The translations under genes were made by a program, and so were the position numbers. From NCBI GenBank assembly GCA_041396705.1, contig JAWKYB010000006.1:62001-126000 (forward strand): 64,000 nucleotides of DNA, in the 5' to 3' direction. The stretch comes from Alphaproteobacteria bacterium. GTDB taxonomy: Bacteria > Pseudomonadota > Alphaproteobacteria > CALKHQ01. Below, in pieces: positions 41,783 through 50,508 of this stretch (its first letter is position 1; each line of letters opens with the position of its first letter). The notes under the pieces were generated by a model. That model saw only the letters and a program-made list of their open reading frames with translations, was not told where the DNA came from and did not search any database.

Positions 41783-41812
41783 CGATCCCGTACCCGGCAG
41801 AACCGGGGGCAG

Positions 41813-42175
41813 TCACGTGGCGGTGGTAAACGACCGCGCCTGGTTGACCAGCGCCTCGAACGCAGCGGCGTCGGCGACGGCGATGTCGGCCAGCACCTTG
41901 CGGTCGAGTTCGATGCCGGCCTGCTTGAGCCCGTGCATCAGCTGCGAGTAGGTCAGCCCGTGCTGGCGCGCGCCGGCATTGATGCGCTGAATCCACAGGC
42001 CGCGGAACTGCCGCTTGCGCACGCGCCGGTCGCGATAGGCGTATTGCAGGTTCTTCTCGACCCGCTGCTTCGCGACCTTGATCGTCTTGCTGGCCCGGCC
42101 GCGCGCCCCGCGCGCAAGCTTCAGGACCTTCTTGTGCCGGGCGTGCGACGTAACGCCCCGTTTCACCCGCGCCAT
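41813..42175 (-). CDS. rplT: 50S ribosomal protein L20
   Basis: A 120-residue basic protein with the full family sequence pattern (MARVKRGVTSHARHKKVLKL, RGLWIQRINAGARQHGLTYS, LNRKVLADIAV-like LDRKVLADIAVADAAAF). L20 binds 23S rRNA early in 50S assembly and in many bacteria represses its own operon. It lies 49 bp after rpmI, the usual order. Confidence 0.97.
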   Translation of the reverse strand: MARVKRGVTSHARHKKVLKLARGARGRASKTIKVAKQRVEKNLQYAYRDRRVRKRQFRGLWIQRINAGARQHGLTYSQLMHGLKQAGIELDRKVLADIAVADAAAFEALVNQARSFTTAT

Positions 42176-42224
42176 TGTTCGCGCTCCTCAGCTCGATGGG
42201 TTGTCAGAAAACGAAGCCGCGCGT

Positions 42225-42425
42225 TCAACCGCCGTAGGGCAGGAACCGCCGCGCGAACTGGGCATCGACGGCGGCCATGATCTCGGTGCCGCGCGACTGC
42301 CGCTTCATTTTCTTGCTGCGCTTGCGCAGGTTGTGACGCTTGTAGGCGACCGCGTGCCGGATCTTGCCGGACGCGGTGAAGCTGAAGCGCTTCTTGGCGC
42401 CGCTCTTCGACTTCATCTTGGGCAT
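42225..42425 (-). CDS. rpmI: 50S ribosomal protein L35
   Basis: A 66-residue protein, MPKMKSKSGAKKRFSFTASG..., with HNLRKRSKKMKRQSRG, the usual L35 pattern and length. The start at 42425 is set by the conserved MPKMKSK; the frame stays open 29 codons upstream. It leads rpmI-rplT-pheS-pheT. infC, which often precedes rpmI, is not next to it. Confidence 0.96.
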   Translation of the reverse strand: MPKMKSKSGAKKRFSFTASGKIRHAVAYKRHNLRKRSKKMKRQSRGTEIMAAVDAQFARRFLPYGG

Positions 42426-42763
42426 TCTCGCACTCCTGATGAGCAACGGTCGCGACGGGCGCGACCCCGGTTCTTGCGGACGTCCGCGGCATGCCCTTGA
42501 TGGCCGGGACACCTCTGGAGCGCGGGCTTATACGCGTTGTCGCCCGGGATTGCAAGGCCACCGCCCGCGCGGCGGCGCGCAGATCGAAACAAGATAAAAT
42601 TCCAGACAAACTTGTTTGTATTATCCGACATCATAGAAGTAATTTATTTTATTTTGAATTGTAACAATATCATCACGGACAGCGACAGATTTTTACTTCT
42701 GTTTTACTCGCGCGGTCCATGATCGGCCTGTCTGACGAACACACCTGTGCCAAGGAGGCCACC
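42426..42763. promoter_or_regulatory. Divergent control region for rpmI and the first Flp pilin, AT-rich
   Basis: The 338-bp gap holds no supported gene. The part at 42590-42720 is strikingly AT-rich (stretches such as aatttattttattttgaat), unlike the flanking genes, and contains a small dyad acaaacttgtttgt (6-base arms). The AT-rich part lies upstream of the strongly expressed type of gene, the major pilin, and may bind nucleoid proteins or a pilus regulator. No clear -35/-10 pair or CtrA site was found by eye. Confidence 0.5.
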
Positions 42764-42967
42764 ATGACCCGCCTGTTCAAGAAGTTTTTCGCCCAGGAAG
42801 ACGGCGCGACCGCAATCGAGTACGGCCTGATCGCCGCGCTGGTTTCGGTTGCCGCGATCACCGCGCTGGGCGCGATGGGCGACTCGCTCGACTCGCTGTT
42901 CACCACCGTGTCCGGTGAGCTCGACACCGCGGTCAGCGGCGTCGGCGGCGAGGGCGGCGGCGAGTAA
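42764..42967 (+). CDS. flp: Flp pilin, major Tad pilus subunit (copy 1)
   Basis: A 67-residue prepilin. The leader ends in QEDG and the mature chain begins ATAIEYGLIAALVSVAAITA, matching the Flp cleavage motif G/XXXXEY processed by CpaA. The mature part is a hydrophobic helix followed by a Gly/Glu-rich tail. A strong aaggagg ribosome site lies at 42752-42758. It polymerises into the adhesive Tad pilus. Copy 2 follows 395 bp downstream with almost the same protein. Confidence 0.93.
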   Translation: MTRLFKKFFAQEDGATAIEYGLIAALVSVAAITALGAMGDSLDSLFTTVSGELDTAVSGVGGEGGGE

Positions 42968-42981
42968 GTCTCGCTCCGGCC

Positions 42982-43005
42982 GGGCCCGGCCGCAACGCCG
43001 GGCCC
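42982..43005 (+). terminator. Hairpin after first Flp pilin gene
   Basis: Nine-base arms GGGCCCGGC and GCCGGGCCC flank a six-base loop, 15 bp after the stop codon. No T-run follows, so it may stabilise the abundant pilin mRNA or terminate only partly. Confidence 0.5.
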
Positions 43006-43362
43006 CGCCCCAAACCGACAGGCGCGGCCGTCGTTTCGCAGCCCTCCAAGCGAGGCGCAGGCGGAACGGCGGTCGCGTCTTTTGTGATGCGCGTGCGCCT
43101 GCACAGCAAAACATCGCGACATTGGGCGGAACCCGCGCACCGCGTCGAAACGAGCATGAGGAAGAGCGTGCGCCTGCGGCGGACGCCGCAGACAACGGCG
43201 CGATTGTCTAGAACATTTTCGCAAAACATCCCGGACAAATACTGATCTTGATTGCGATTTTCGAAGCGAAATATTTATCTTGTCTGTAAATTTTACACCT
43301 TGTTAAGGCGGCTTCGCAACGGTCGGAGAGTCTGACGGCAACAACCAGCCAAGGAGGCCACA
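43006..43362 (+). promoter_or_regulatory. Intergenic region between pilin copies with AT-rich promoter-like segment
   Basis: The first part is GC-rich and has no supported gene. From 43210 to 43315 the DNA becomes AT-rich (cgaaatatttatcttgtctg and neighbours) and contains a tttcg-aag-cgaaa dyad and ccttgttaagg. This is probably the promoter of the second pilin. The bases from tctgac to the ATG (43331-43362) resemble the leader of copy 1. Confidence 0.5.
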
Positions 43363-43566
43363 ATGACCCGTCTGCTCAAGCGGTTCCTCACCCAGGACGA
43401 AGGAGCCACCGCGATCGAATACGGCCTGATCGCCGCCCTCGTGTCGGTCGCGGCCATCACGGCGCTGGGCTCCATGGGCGATTCGCTCGACACCCTGTTC
43501 ACCACCGTCTCCGGCGAGCTCGACACCGCGGTCGGCGGCGTCGGCGGCGAAGGCGGCGGCGAGTAA
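43363..43566 (+). CDS. flp: Flp pilin, Tad pilus subunit (copy 2)
   Basis: A 67-residue prepilin nearly identical to copy 1 in the mature helix (ATAIEYGLIAALVSVAAITA) but differing in the leader (LLKRFLTQDEG) and tail. The CpaA site follows QDEG. The ribosome site aaggagg is at 43351-43357. Same length and spacing as copy 1 point to a tandem duplication that includes the leader DNA. It may form mixed pili or be used under other conditions. Confidence 0.93.
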   Translation: MTRLLKRFLTQDEGATAIEYGLIAALVSVAAITALGSMGDSLDTLFTTVSGELDTAVGGVGGEGGGE

Positions 43567-43579
43567 GGCGCAGGGCCGC

Positions 43580-43608
43580 GCGGCCGGGTCCGACGCGGGC
43601 CCGGCCGC
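43580..43608 (+). terminator. Hairpin after second Flp pilin gene
   Basis: Perfect arms gcggccggg (43580-43588) and cccggccgc (43600-43608) with an 11-base loop, 14 bp after the pilin stop. There is no immediate T-run; a six-T run appears about 60 bp later. It probably limits read-through from pilin into cpaA. Confidence 0.5.
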
Positions 43609-43723
43609 CTCCCCGCCGCGGCACGCCCGCCCGGGCACCGGCGCGATCGCCGCAGCGCACACCTCTTTTTTACGGACCGGTGCTTAGCATTGGGCCGACC
43701 GTAAGCCCGCTGCCCGGAACCGT

Positions 43724-44347
43724 ATGACCATGACCTTCCAATTCGAGTGGCTCGTCATCGCTGCCTTCGCCGGAATCGTGGCCTGGGCGGTGATCAACGA
43801 CTGCCTGGCGTTCCGCATTCCGAACGTGGCCTGCGTTGCGCTGGTCGCGCTCTACCCGGCGTGGGTGGCCGTGGCGTGGCCGGCCGACGAGCCGTGGCTG
43901 CAGATCGCGCTGCACGTCGGCGTCGGCGCCGGTGCGCTGGTGGTCGGCTTCGTGCTGTTCATGCTGCGTGCCTTCGGCGCCGGCGACGCCAAGCTGCTGG
44001 CCGCGATCGCGCTGTGGGCCGGCCCGGCGCTGATCGTCGACCTGGTGCTGGCGACCGCCATCGCCGGCGGCGTGCTGTCGATGGTGATCATCCTCGGGCG
44101 GCGCATGGCCGACATGTTCGCGCTGGAATATCGCGCCCGGGCGCTGGCCGCCTTTTTCTATCGCGGACGCCACACCGATGCGGCGACCGGCAACGACGCT
44201 GCTGCCGAGCCGGCGGCGACCGAGGCGTCGGCGCCCCGCCGCCCGGCGACGATCAGCTTCGAGCGGCCGATCCCCTATGGCATCGCCATCGGTTTCGGAG
44301 CGGCCACCGTGGCTTACGGCTTGTTAACGACGTTCGGTGCAGCATAA
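43724..44347 (+). CDS. cpaA: Prepilin peptidase of the Tad pilus (A24 aspartic protease)
   Basis: A 207-residue inner-membrane protease with about five helices. The two catalytic aspartates are in AVINDCLAFRIPN and FGAGDAKLLAA (GxGD motif). It cuts and possibly methylates Flp prepilins and TadE-like pseudopilins. A long cytoplasmic loop with Ala/Asp/Pro repeats (residues 145-180) precedes the last helix. It follows the pilin genes and leads the pilus assembly operon. Confidence 0.93.
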   Translation: MTMTFQFEWLVIAAFAGIVAWAVINDCLAFRIPNVACVALVALYPAWVAVAWPADEPWLQIALHVGVGAGALVVGFVLFMLRAFGAGDAKLLAAIALWAGPALIVDLVLATAIAGGVLSMVIILGRRMADMFALEYRARALAAFFYRGRHTDAATGNDAAAEPAATEASAPRRPATISFERPIPYGIAIGFGAATVAYGLLTTFGAA

Positions 44348-44404
44348 CGCCCGCAGGCAGCGCTGAACGAGACCGTTCCGCGCGGCGCAAGGAGACTTCG
44401 GAGC

Positions 44405-45361
44405 ATGCGCGTAGCAATCCTGGGACTGTTGGCCTTGCTGGTTGGCGGCGCCACGATCTTCCTGGCGAAGAACTGGCTGGCCAACGAGCGCGCCAACAAC
44501 ACCGCGCAGACCGCCGCACCGCAGGTGCCGACGACCATGGTGCTCGTCGCCGCCACCGACATGGAGCCGAGCCACTTCGTCAAGGAAGAGGACCTGCGTT
44601 GGCAGCCCTGGCCCGACGACAACCTGGCCGAAGCCTATATCCTCCAGGACGAGGGCGTCCCGGCCGACTTCATCGGCACCGTGGTGCGCACCGCCATCGG
44701 CGCCGGCGACCCGATCACCGCCTCGCGCGTCGTGCGCCCGGGCGACCGCGGCTTCCTCGCCGCGGTGCTCTCGGCCGGCATGCGCGCGGTTTCCGTGCCG
44801 GTGAACGAGACCTCCGGCATCGCCGGGCTGATCTTCCCGGGCGACCATGTCGACGTGATCCTGACCCATTCGGTCCGCCAGGACACATCGGCCGGCGTGC
44901 AGATGCGCCAGGTCAGCGAAACCGTGCTGACCAACGTGCGGGTCCTGGCCATCGACCAGAACGTCTCCGTCGAGAGCAGCGCGGCCGCGGTCGGCGACAC
45001 CGCCACGCTGGAGGTGACCCCGCAGGAGGCCGAGAAGGTCTCGGTGATGATGCAGATCGGCCGCCTGTCGCTCAGCCTGCGCAGCCTGGCCGAAGGCGAA
45101 TCCGCGCCGGCGCTGTCCGGCAACACCTATACGACCGATACGGATGTCTCGAGCTGGATCGAGCTTCCGAGCGAGGAGGTGCAGGCAGCGCCTCAGCGGG
45201 AAGAGCCGGCGCCGCAGATCACCATCGTGCGCGGCGGCCGCACCAGCACCTCACAAACCGCACAACCGGCCGTCGCTCCGCAGCAGGAGCAGTCCGGCGA
45301 AGAAAGCACTCAGCAGCCAGGCGAGGCTCAGTCGAGCGCCCCCGAGAACACACTGCAATAG
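44405..45361 (+). CDS. cpaB: Tad pilus assembly protein CpaB (SAF domain)
   Basis: A 318-residue protein with an N-terminal membrane anchor (VAILGLLALLVGGATIFLAK), then an SAF domain (VLVAATDMEPSHFVKEEDLR, about 40-110) and a beta-rich region (AVSVPVNETSGIAGLIFPGD, HVDVILTH). The C-terminal 60 residues are Gln/Glu/Pro-rich and disordered. It is thought to help the CpaC secretin insert or be stabilised. Ends 20 bp before cpaC. Confidence 0.92.
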   Translation: MRVAILGLLALLVGGATIFLAKNWLANERANNTAQTAAPQVPTTMVLVAATDMEPSHFVKEEDLRWQPWPDDNLAEAYILQDEGVPADFIGTVVRTAIGAGDPITASRVVRPGDRGFLAAVLSAGMRAVSVPVNETSGIAGLIFPGDHVDVILTHSVRQDTSAGVQMRQVSETVLTNVRVLAIDQNVSVESSAAAVGDTATLEVTPQEAEKVSVMMQIGRLSLSLRSLAEGESAPALSGNTYTTDTDVSSWIELPSEEVQAAPQREEPAPQITIVRGGRTSTSQTAQPAVAPQQEQSGEESTQQPGEAQSSAPENTLQ

Positions 45362-45381
45362 CGATGACGGAGCCCGCCCCC

Positions 45382-46785
45382 ATGAGCCGCATTTCCAGCA
45401 GCCCGCTGCGCACGCTGTGCGCCGCCGCCTGCGCCGCCTTCAGCCTGGCCCTGTCGTTCTCCCCGGCCGCCCGGGCGGTGGAGCGCGTCGTGTCGAACAC
45501 GACCAGTGTCGCCGTCGAGATCAGCAAGGGCGAGCTCTACAAGCTCGATTCCCCGGCGGCGACCGTGTTCATCGCCGATCCGAACATCGCCGACGTTCAG
45601 GTGATGTCGGCCACGCTGATCTACATCTACGGAATCACGCCGGGCGACACCAACCTCTACGCGGTGGGCGCCAACGACCAGATCATCGCCAACATGCAGA
45701 TCCACGTGGTGCCCAACATCACGCGGCTGGACCAGGCGATCGACCAGGTCGCGCCGGACAGCACGGTGCAGGTCAGCGCGGTGCAGGACAGCCTGGTCAT
45801 CACCGGCGCGGTCAATTCCGCGGTCGAGGCGGCCGACCTGCAGGTGCTGGCCAACCAGTTCGTCGGCGAGGGCGGCCAGGTGATCAACCGCGCCCGGGTG
45901 GACGGCCCGAACCAGGTGAACCTGCGGGTGCGCTTCGTCGAGGCGCGGCGCGAGGACATCCGCCAGCTCGGCATCAACTGGGAGACGCTGCTGAACCCGC
46001 GCGGCATCGTGTTCGGCCTGCTCAACGGCGCCGACTTCATCAGCGACAACGCCCAGACCGGCGTGCGCACGATCACCCAGACCGGCACCGGCGGCTTCAA
46101 CGTGCTGGCCGGCCTCAACCGCGGTTCGCAGGACATCAACGTCCTGATCGACGCGCTCGACGGCGAGGGCCTGGTCTCGATCCTGGCCGAGCCGAACCTG
46201 ACCGCCGTGTCGGGCGAGACGGCGAGCTTCCTGGCCGGCGGCGAGTTCCCGATCCCGGTCAGCCAGGACAACGACATCGCCATCGAGTATCAGAAGTTCG
46301 GCGTGTCGCTGGAGTTCACCGCGACGATCCTGGGCGACAACCGGATCAGCATGCGGGTGCGGCCCGAGGTCAGCGAGATCTCCAACGAGGGCGGCATCGA
46401 GATCAACGGTTTCGACGTGCCGGTGCTGATCACCCGTCGTGCCGAGACCACGGTGGAAATGGGCAGCGGCCAGACCTTCGCCATCGCCGGCCTGTTCCAG
46501 TCGCGCACCTCGAACTCGGTCAACGTGCTGCCGATCATGGGCGACCTGCCGATCATCGGCGCGCTGTTCCGCTCCGAGGACTACCAGCGCAACGAATCCG
46601 AGCTGGTGATCCTGCTGACGCCCTATCTGGTCGAGCCGCCGGTGAACCGGCCGTTGTCCACCCCGATCGACCCCTATGCCGGCGTCGCCGACATGGGCCA
46701 GCCGATGGCCTCCGGCCCGGCGCTGGCGCCGGCGGCCGGCCCGTCCAACGCCGGCGCTTCGGTCGGCGGGTTCATCCTGCAGTAG
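45382..46785 (+). CDS. cpaC: Tad pilus outer-membrane secretin CpaC/RcpA
   Basis: A 467-residue secretin. A signal peptide ends SPAARA/VE. An N-terminal domain (TVFIADPNIADVQVMSATLI, GITPGDTNLYAVG) and a BON-like domain (VSAVQDSLVITGAVNSAVEA) precede the secretin barrel (ISMRVRPEVSEIS, LPIIGALFRSEDYQRNESEL). It forms the outer-membrane pore through which the pilus passes. The ATG at 45382 has ggag 9 bp upstream; an in-frame ATG at 45364 is the alternative. Confidence 0.94.
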   Translation: MSRISSSPLRTLCAAACAAFSLALSFSPAARAVERVVSNTTSVAVEISKGELYKLDSPAATVFIADPNIADVQVMSATLIYIYGITPGDTNLYAVGANDQIIANMQIHVVPNITRLDQAIDQVAPDSTVQVSAVQDSLVITGAVNSAVEAADLQVLANQFVGEGGQVINRARVDGPNQVNLRVRFVEARREDIRQLGINWETLLNPRGIVFGLLNGADFISDNAQTGVRTITQTGTGGFNVLAGLNRGSQDINVLIDALDGEGLVSILAEPNLTAVSGETASFLAGGEFPIPVSQDNDIAIEYQKFGVSLEFTATILGDNRISMRVRPEVSEISNEGGIEINGFDVPVLITRRAETTVEMGSGQTFAIAGLFQSRTSNSVNVLPIMGDLPIIGALFRSEDYQRNESELVILLTPYLVEPPVNRPLSTPIDPYAGVADMGQPMASGPALAPAAGPSNAGASVGGFILQ

Positions 46786-46803
46786 GCGGAAAGGATCGCG
46801 ACG

Positions 46804-47478
46804 ATGCAGTGCACCGACATGCCGCGCTCCGGCGCAGTCCGCCGCGGCGCGGCCGTCCTGGCCGTGCTTGCCGCCGGGCTGGCCCCGACCGCCTGCAACT
46901 GGGACCAGGAACTGCAATACGGCTCGCACGTCGCCGTGCTTGACCCGGACCGGTCCAGCAGCGCGTTCGGCTGGTACCAGACCGAGCTGTCCCACGCCGT
47001 CCGCTTCGCGCCCGGCACGCCGACAGCCGATCCGGTCGAGCTGGTGCTGCTCAACCAGTTCATCGACGACGTCGGCGTCGAGACGAACGACGAAGTGTGG
47101 GCGATCGCCGGCGGCCCGATGGCGCAGCAGCGCACCGCCGCCGTGGTGGAAGCCTTCTCGCTGCGCGGCCACCGCATCACACCGCAGATCGACCCGCTGG
47201 CGACCGAGGGCGACGTGACCGTGACGATCCGCCGCGTCGTCTATGCCGCGTCGGCCTGCGTCGCCGACGGCTATCCGATGCGCGATGGCGGCACCTCGAT
47301 GCCGCTCGGCTGCGCCAACGCGCTGAACCTGCAGGGCATGGTGGCGCGACCGGAGGAGCTGATGGGCGGCCTGGCCACCGAAAGCGTCGAAACCCAACCG
47401 GCCGTCAGCGCGATCACGCGCTACCGCAACGGCAACATCACGCCGCTCATGAGCAGCGAAGGCACCTCCGGAGACTAG
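46804..47478 (+). CDS. cpaD: Tad pilus lipoprotein CpaD
   Basis: A 224-residue protein with signal sequence ending APTAC/NWDQ, a lipobox. It has the CpaD pattern: ELVLLNQFIDDVGVETNDEV, a central RGHRITPQIDPLATEGDVTV and Cys-containing region (CVADGYPMRDGG, GCANALNLQGMV). CpaD is an outer-membrane-associated partner of the secretin. It lies between cpaC (18 bp) and cpaE (7 bp). Confidence 0.9.
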   Translation: MQCTDMPRSGAVRRGAAVLAVLAAGLAPTACNWDQELQYGSHVAVLDPDRSSSAFGWYQTELSHAVRFAPGTPTADPVELVLLNQFIDDVGVETNDEVWAIAGGPMAQQRTAAVVEAFSLRGHRITPQIDPLATEGDVTVTIRRVVYAASACVADGYPMRDGGTSMPLGCANALNLQGMVARPEELMGGLATESVETQPAVSAITRYRNGNITPLMSSEGTSGD

Positions 47479-47485
47479 GGCGATC

Positions 47486-48712
47486 ATGAGCCTGGCCGAA
47501 CAGATTCCCGACGCGACGCCGCGCAAGAACGTGCGGTCGCCGGTGCTCGCCTTCATCTGCGATGAGGCGACGCTGGAGGCTGTCGCCCGCGTCGTGCCCG
47601 GCGGCCGCCGGGGCGTCGAGGTCTGCGAGGGCGGCATCGAGACCGCCATCAGGGTGCTGGGCCCGGAACGCTCGCCCGACCTGCTGATCCTCGACATCTC
47701 GGAGACCTCGTCGCCGGTCGAGGACATCAACGCGGTGCGCGAGCAGATCGACCGGTCGACGACGATCATCGCGATCGGCGAGCAGAACGACGTCACCCTG
47801 TACCGCGCGCTGACCGGCGCCGGAGTGAACGACTACCTGGTCAAGCCGGTGACCAGCGCCGACCTGCGCCGCGCGCTGCTGACCGCCAGCAACGAGACCA
47901 GGCCGGAGACCAGCGAGTCCCCGCGCGGCCGTGTGGTCGTGGTGGTGGGCACCCGCGGCGGCGTCGGCGCCAGCACCATCGCGGTCAACATCGCCTGGCT
48001 CAGCGCCAACGAGCACGACGCGCGCACCGTCCTGGTCGACCTCGACCTGCATTTCGGCACCGCGGCCCTGGCGCTCGACCTGGAGCCGGGTCACGGCCTG
48101 CGCGACGCCCTGTGCAACCCCGACCGGATCGACGGCCTGTTCGTGGCCAGCGCGCTGGTGCACGACGGCGAGAACCTGTTCGTGCTTGGCGGCGAGGAGC
48201 CGATCGAGGAGCATGTGCCGCTGCGTGCCGATGCGCTGTCGTTCCTGATGGCCGAACTGCAGCAGGGCTTCGAGACGGTGGTCGTCGACATGCCGCGCAA
48301 CGTGCTGAGCGGCGACCCGTCGATGCTGGCCGGCGCCCATGCGGTGGCCATCGTCACCGACCTGTCGCTGGCCGGCTTGCGCGATGCCGTGCGCATCCGC
48401 AACACGGTGCGCAAGGCCGCGCCGGAGGCGCAGATCCAGTTCATCGTCAACCGGGCCGGCCTGCACCGCAGGGCCGAGATGTCCGAAGCCGACTTCGAGC
48501 GGAACCTCGAGGACAAGATCGCCTACATCGTGCCCGAGGATGCAAAGGCCGCGGCCAACGCGGCCGGCGGTAAGCCGCTGGCGGAGGCGAACAAGCACGG
48601 CAAGGCCGCCGGCATGCTGCGCGACATCGCCAGCGGGCTGCGCGGCGCCGCGCCGAAAAAGAAGGGCAAGCTGGGGCTGTTGGGCGGGCTGATGCAGAAG
48701 AAGCCGAAATAG
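47486..48712 (+). CDS. cpaE: Tad pilus localisation protein CpaE (MinD/ParA-like with receiver-like domain)
   Basis: A 408-residue protein. Residues 20-150 form a receiver-like domain without a classic phospho-site (LLILDISETSSPVEDINAV). Residues 155-400 form a MinD/ParA-like ATPase with GTRGGVGASTIAVN (deviant Walker A, Arg in place of the signature Lys at the first position) and VVVDMPRNVL. It guides pilus assembly to the cell pole in Caulobacter. The Lys-rich C-terminus (KKKGKLGLLGGLMQKKPK) is basic. It is 54 bp upstream of cpaF. Confidence 0.92.
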   Translation: MSLAEQIPDATPRKNVRSPVLAFICDEATLEAVARVVPGGRRGVEVCEGGIETAIRVLGPERSPDLLILDISETSSPVEDINAVREQIDRSTTIIAIGEQNDVTLYRALTGAGVNDYLVKPVTSADLRRALLTASNETRPETSESPRGRVVVVVGTRGGVGASTIAVNIAWLSANEHDARTVLVDLDLHFGTAALALDLEPGHGLRDALCNPDRIDGLFVASALVHDGENLFVLGGEEPIEEHVPLRADALSFLMAELQQGFETVVVDMPRNVLSGDPSMLAGAHAVAIVTDLSLAGLRDAVRIRNTVRKAAPEAQIQFIVNRAGLHRRAEMSEADFERNLEDKIAYIVPEDAKAAANAAGGKPLAEANKHGKAAGMLRDIASGLRGAAPKKKGKLGLLGGLMQKKPK

Positions 48713-48765
48713 CCGCAACGATCTAAGGCCGGGCGACAGGATGCCGCCCGGATGGGGTAGCAGGT

Positions 48766-50484
48766 ATGCTTGGACAGATTTTCTCGGGCTCGAAGGCCAA
48801 CGGCGCCGCGCATGGCGGCGGTGCGGACCACGCACACCTCGAGGCGCTGCGGCGCGACCTGAAGCCCCTGGTCTTCGACCATATCAAGCCGTCCTTCGCC
48901 CGGCGGCTCGGCCGCAAGGAGCTGGCCGGCCGGATCACCGACGTGATCATGCCGGTGCTGGACCGCGACCCCGAGCCGCTGGACCTGATCGCGCTGCGCG
49001 AGCTGATCAACATGATCGCGCAGGACCTGCTGGGCGCGACCACCGACTCGCTGTCGGAAGCGGAATCGGCGCAGGCCAGCATCGACGCGATCTCGCAGGC
49101 CGCACCGGCGCCCGGCCCCCGGCCCAAGGTCAACCCCCATCTCGAGGCGATCACGGTCGAGGCGCCGCGCGCGAAGCAGAAGCCGGCGCCGTCCGGCAGC
49201 GGCAGCGCGCGCCCGATCTCGACCCCGCAGGCCACCATCGCGTCGGCCATGCGCCAGATAAAGCCGATCCTGATGGAGCGGATCGACATCGAGACCGCGT
49301 CGGCGCTGGAGCCCGACATCCTGGTCCGCGAGCTCGACAGCGTCGTCGCCGAGATCCGCGACGAGATCCGGCTGCACCTGAACGCCAACGAGCACCGCGA
49401 CCTGGTCCGCGCGATGGTCGACGACATGGTCGGCCTGGGACCGCTGGAGCCGCTGCTGGCCGACGAGTCGGTCAGCGACATCATGGTCAACGGCCCGCAC
49501 CAGGTTTACATCGAGCGCGGCGGCAAGCTGGTGCTGACCGACGTCAAGTTCGTCGACAACGCCCATGTGATGAACGTGGCGACCCGGATCGTCACCCGCA
49601 TCGGCCGCCGCGTCGACGAAAGCAACCCGATCTGCGACGCCCGCCTGCTCGACGGCTCCCGCGTCAACGTCATCGCCCCGCCGCTGGCCATCGACGGCTG
49701 CTCGATCTCGATTCGTAAGTTCTCCCAGAAGAAGCTGTCGCTCGACAGCATCGGCGCCGGCGGCGGCATGTCGCCGGGCATGGTCACCACGCTGAAGATC
49801 GCCTCGCGGTCCAGGCTCAACATCATCGTCTCCGGCGGTACCGGCTCCGGCAAGACCACGCTGCTGAACGCGCTGTCCGAACTGATCGACCACGGCGAGC
49901 GCATCGTCACCATCGAGGACGCGGCCGAACTGCAGCTGCAGCAGCCGCACGTGATCCGGCTGGAGACCCGGCCCGCCAGCCTGGAAGGCACCGGCGAGAT
50001 CACCATGCGCGACCTGGTCAAGAACTCGCTGCGTATGCGCCCGGACCGCATCATCCTCGGCGAGGTGCGCGGACCCGAGGCGATCGACATGCTGCAGGCG
50101 ATGAACACCGGCCACGACGGGTCGATGTGTACGCTGCACGCCAACTCGCCGCGCGACGCGCTGACCCGCATGGAAAACATGATCAACATGGGGACCAGCA
50201 ACCTGCCGTCGAAGGCGATCCGCCACCAGATCGCCGGCGCGGTCGACCTGATCGTCCAGGCCAGCCGCATGCGCGACGGCCGCCGCCGCATCACCAACAT
50301 TACCGAGGTGATCGGCATGGAGGGCGACGTGATCGTCACCCAGGAGCTGTTCAAGTTCGAATTCGACGGCGAGAACGACCGCGGCGAACTGAAGGGCAAC
50401 TTCAAGAGCGCGGGCATGCGGCCGCATTTCCTGCCCAAGGCCGACTACTACGGGCTGGGGCAGGCCCTGCTGGAAGTGCTGTAA
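48766..50484 (+). CDS. cpaF: Tad pilus secretion ATPase CpaF/TadA
   Basis: A 572-residue type IV/II secretion ATPase. Walker A is SGGTGSGKTTLLNAL, the Asp box VTIEDAAELQLQ, Walker B RIILGEVRGPEAIDML and the His box DGSMCTLHANS. It powers extension (and perhaps retraction) of the Tad pilus with TadB and TadC. The first 160 residues are an Ala/Pro-rich extension. A ggtag-containing leader and the ATG at 48766 mark the start. Confidence 0.95.
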   Translation: MLGQIFSGSKANGAAHGGGADHAHLEALRRDLKPLVFDHIKPSFARRLGRKELAGRITDVIMPVLDRDPEPLDLIALRELINMIAQDLLGATTDSLSEAESAQASIDAISQAAPAPGPRPKVNPHLEAITVEAPRAKQKPAPSGSGSARPISTPQATIASAMRQIKPILMERIDIETASALEPDILVRELDSVVAEIRDEIRLHLNANEHRDLVRAMVDDMVGLGPLEPLLADESVSDIMVNGPHQVYIERGGKLVLTDVKFVDNAHVMNVATRIVTRIGRRVDESNPICDARLLDGSRVNVIAPPLAIDGCSISIRKFSQKKLSLDSIGAGGGMSPGMVTTLKIASRSRLNIIVSGGTGSGKTTLLNALSELIDHGERIVTIEDAAELQLQQPHVIRLETRPASLEGTGEITMRDLVKNSLRMRPDRIILGEVRGPEAIDMLQAMNTGHDGSMCTLHANSPRDALTRMENMINMGTSNLPSKAIRHQIAGAVDLIVQASRMRDGRRRITNITEVIGMEGDVIVTQELFKFEFDGENDRGELKGNFKSAGMRPHFLPKADYYGLGQALLEVL

Positions 50485-50508
50485 CGCCGATCGGGCGCGG
50501 AGCGGACG

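Noticed and set aside
42600..43320. AT-rich DNA near the pilins as an integrated foreign element
   Set aside because: No integrase, repeat boundary or att-like duplication is seen; the genes are typical core pilus genes, and AT-rich promoters explain it.
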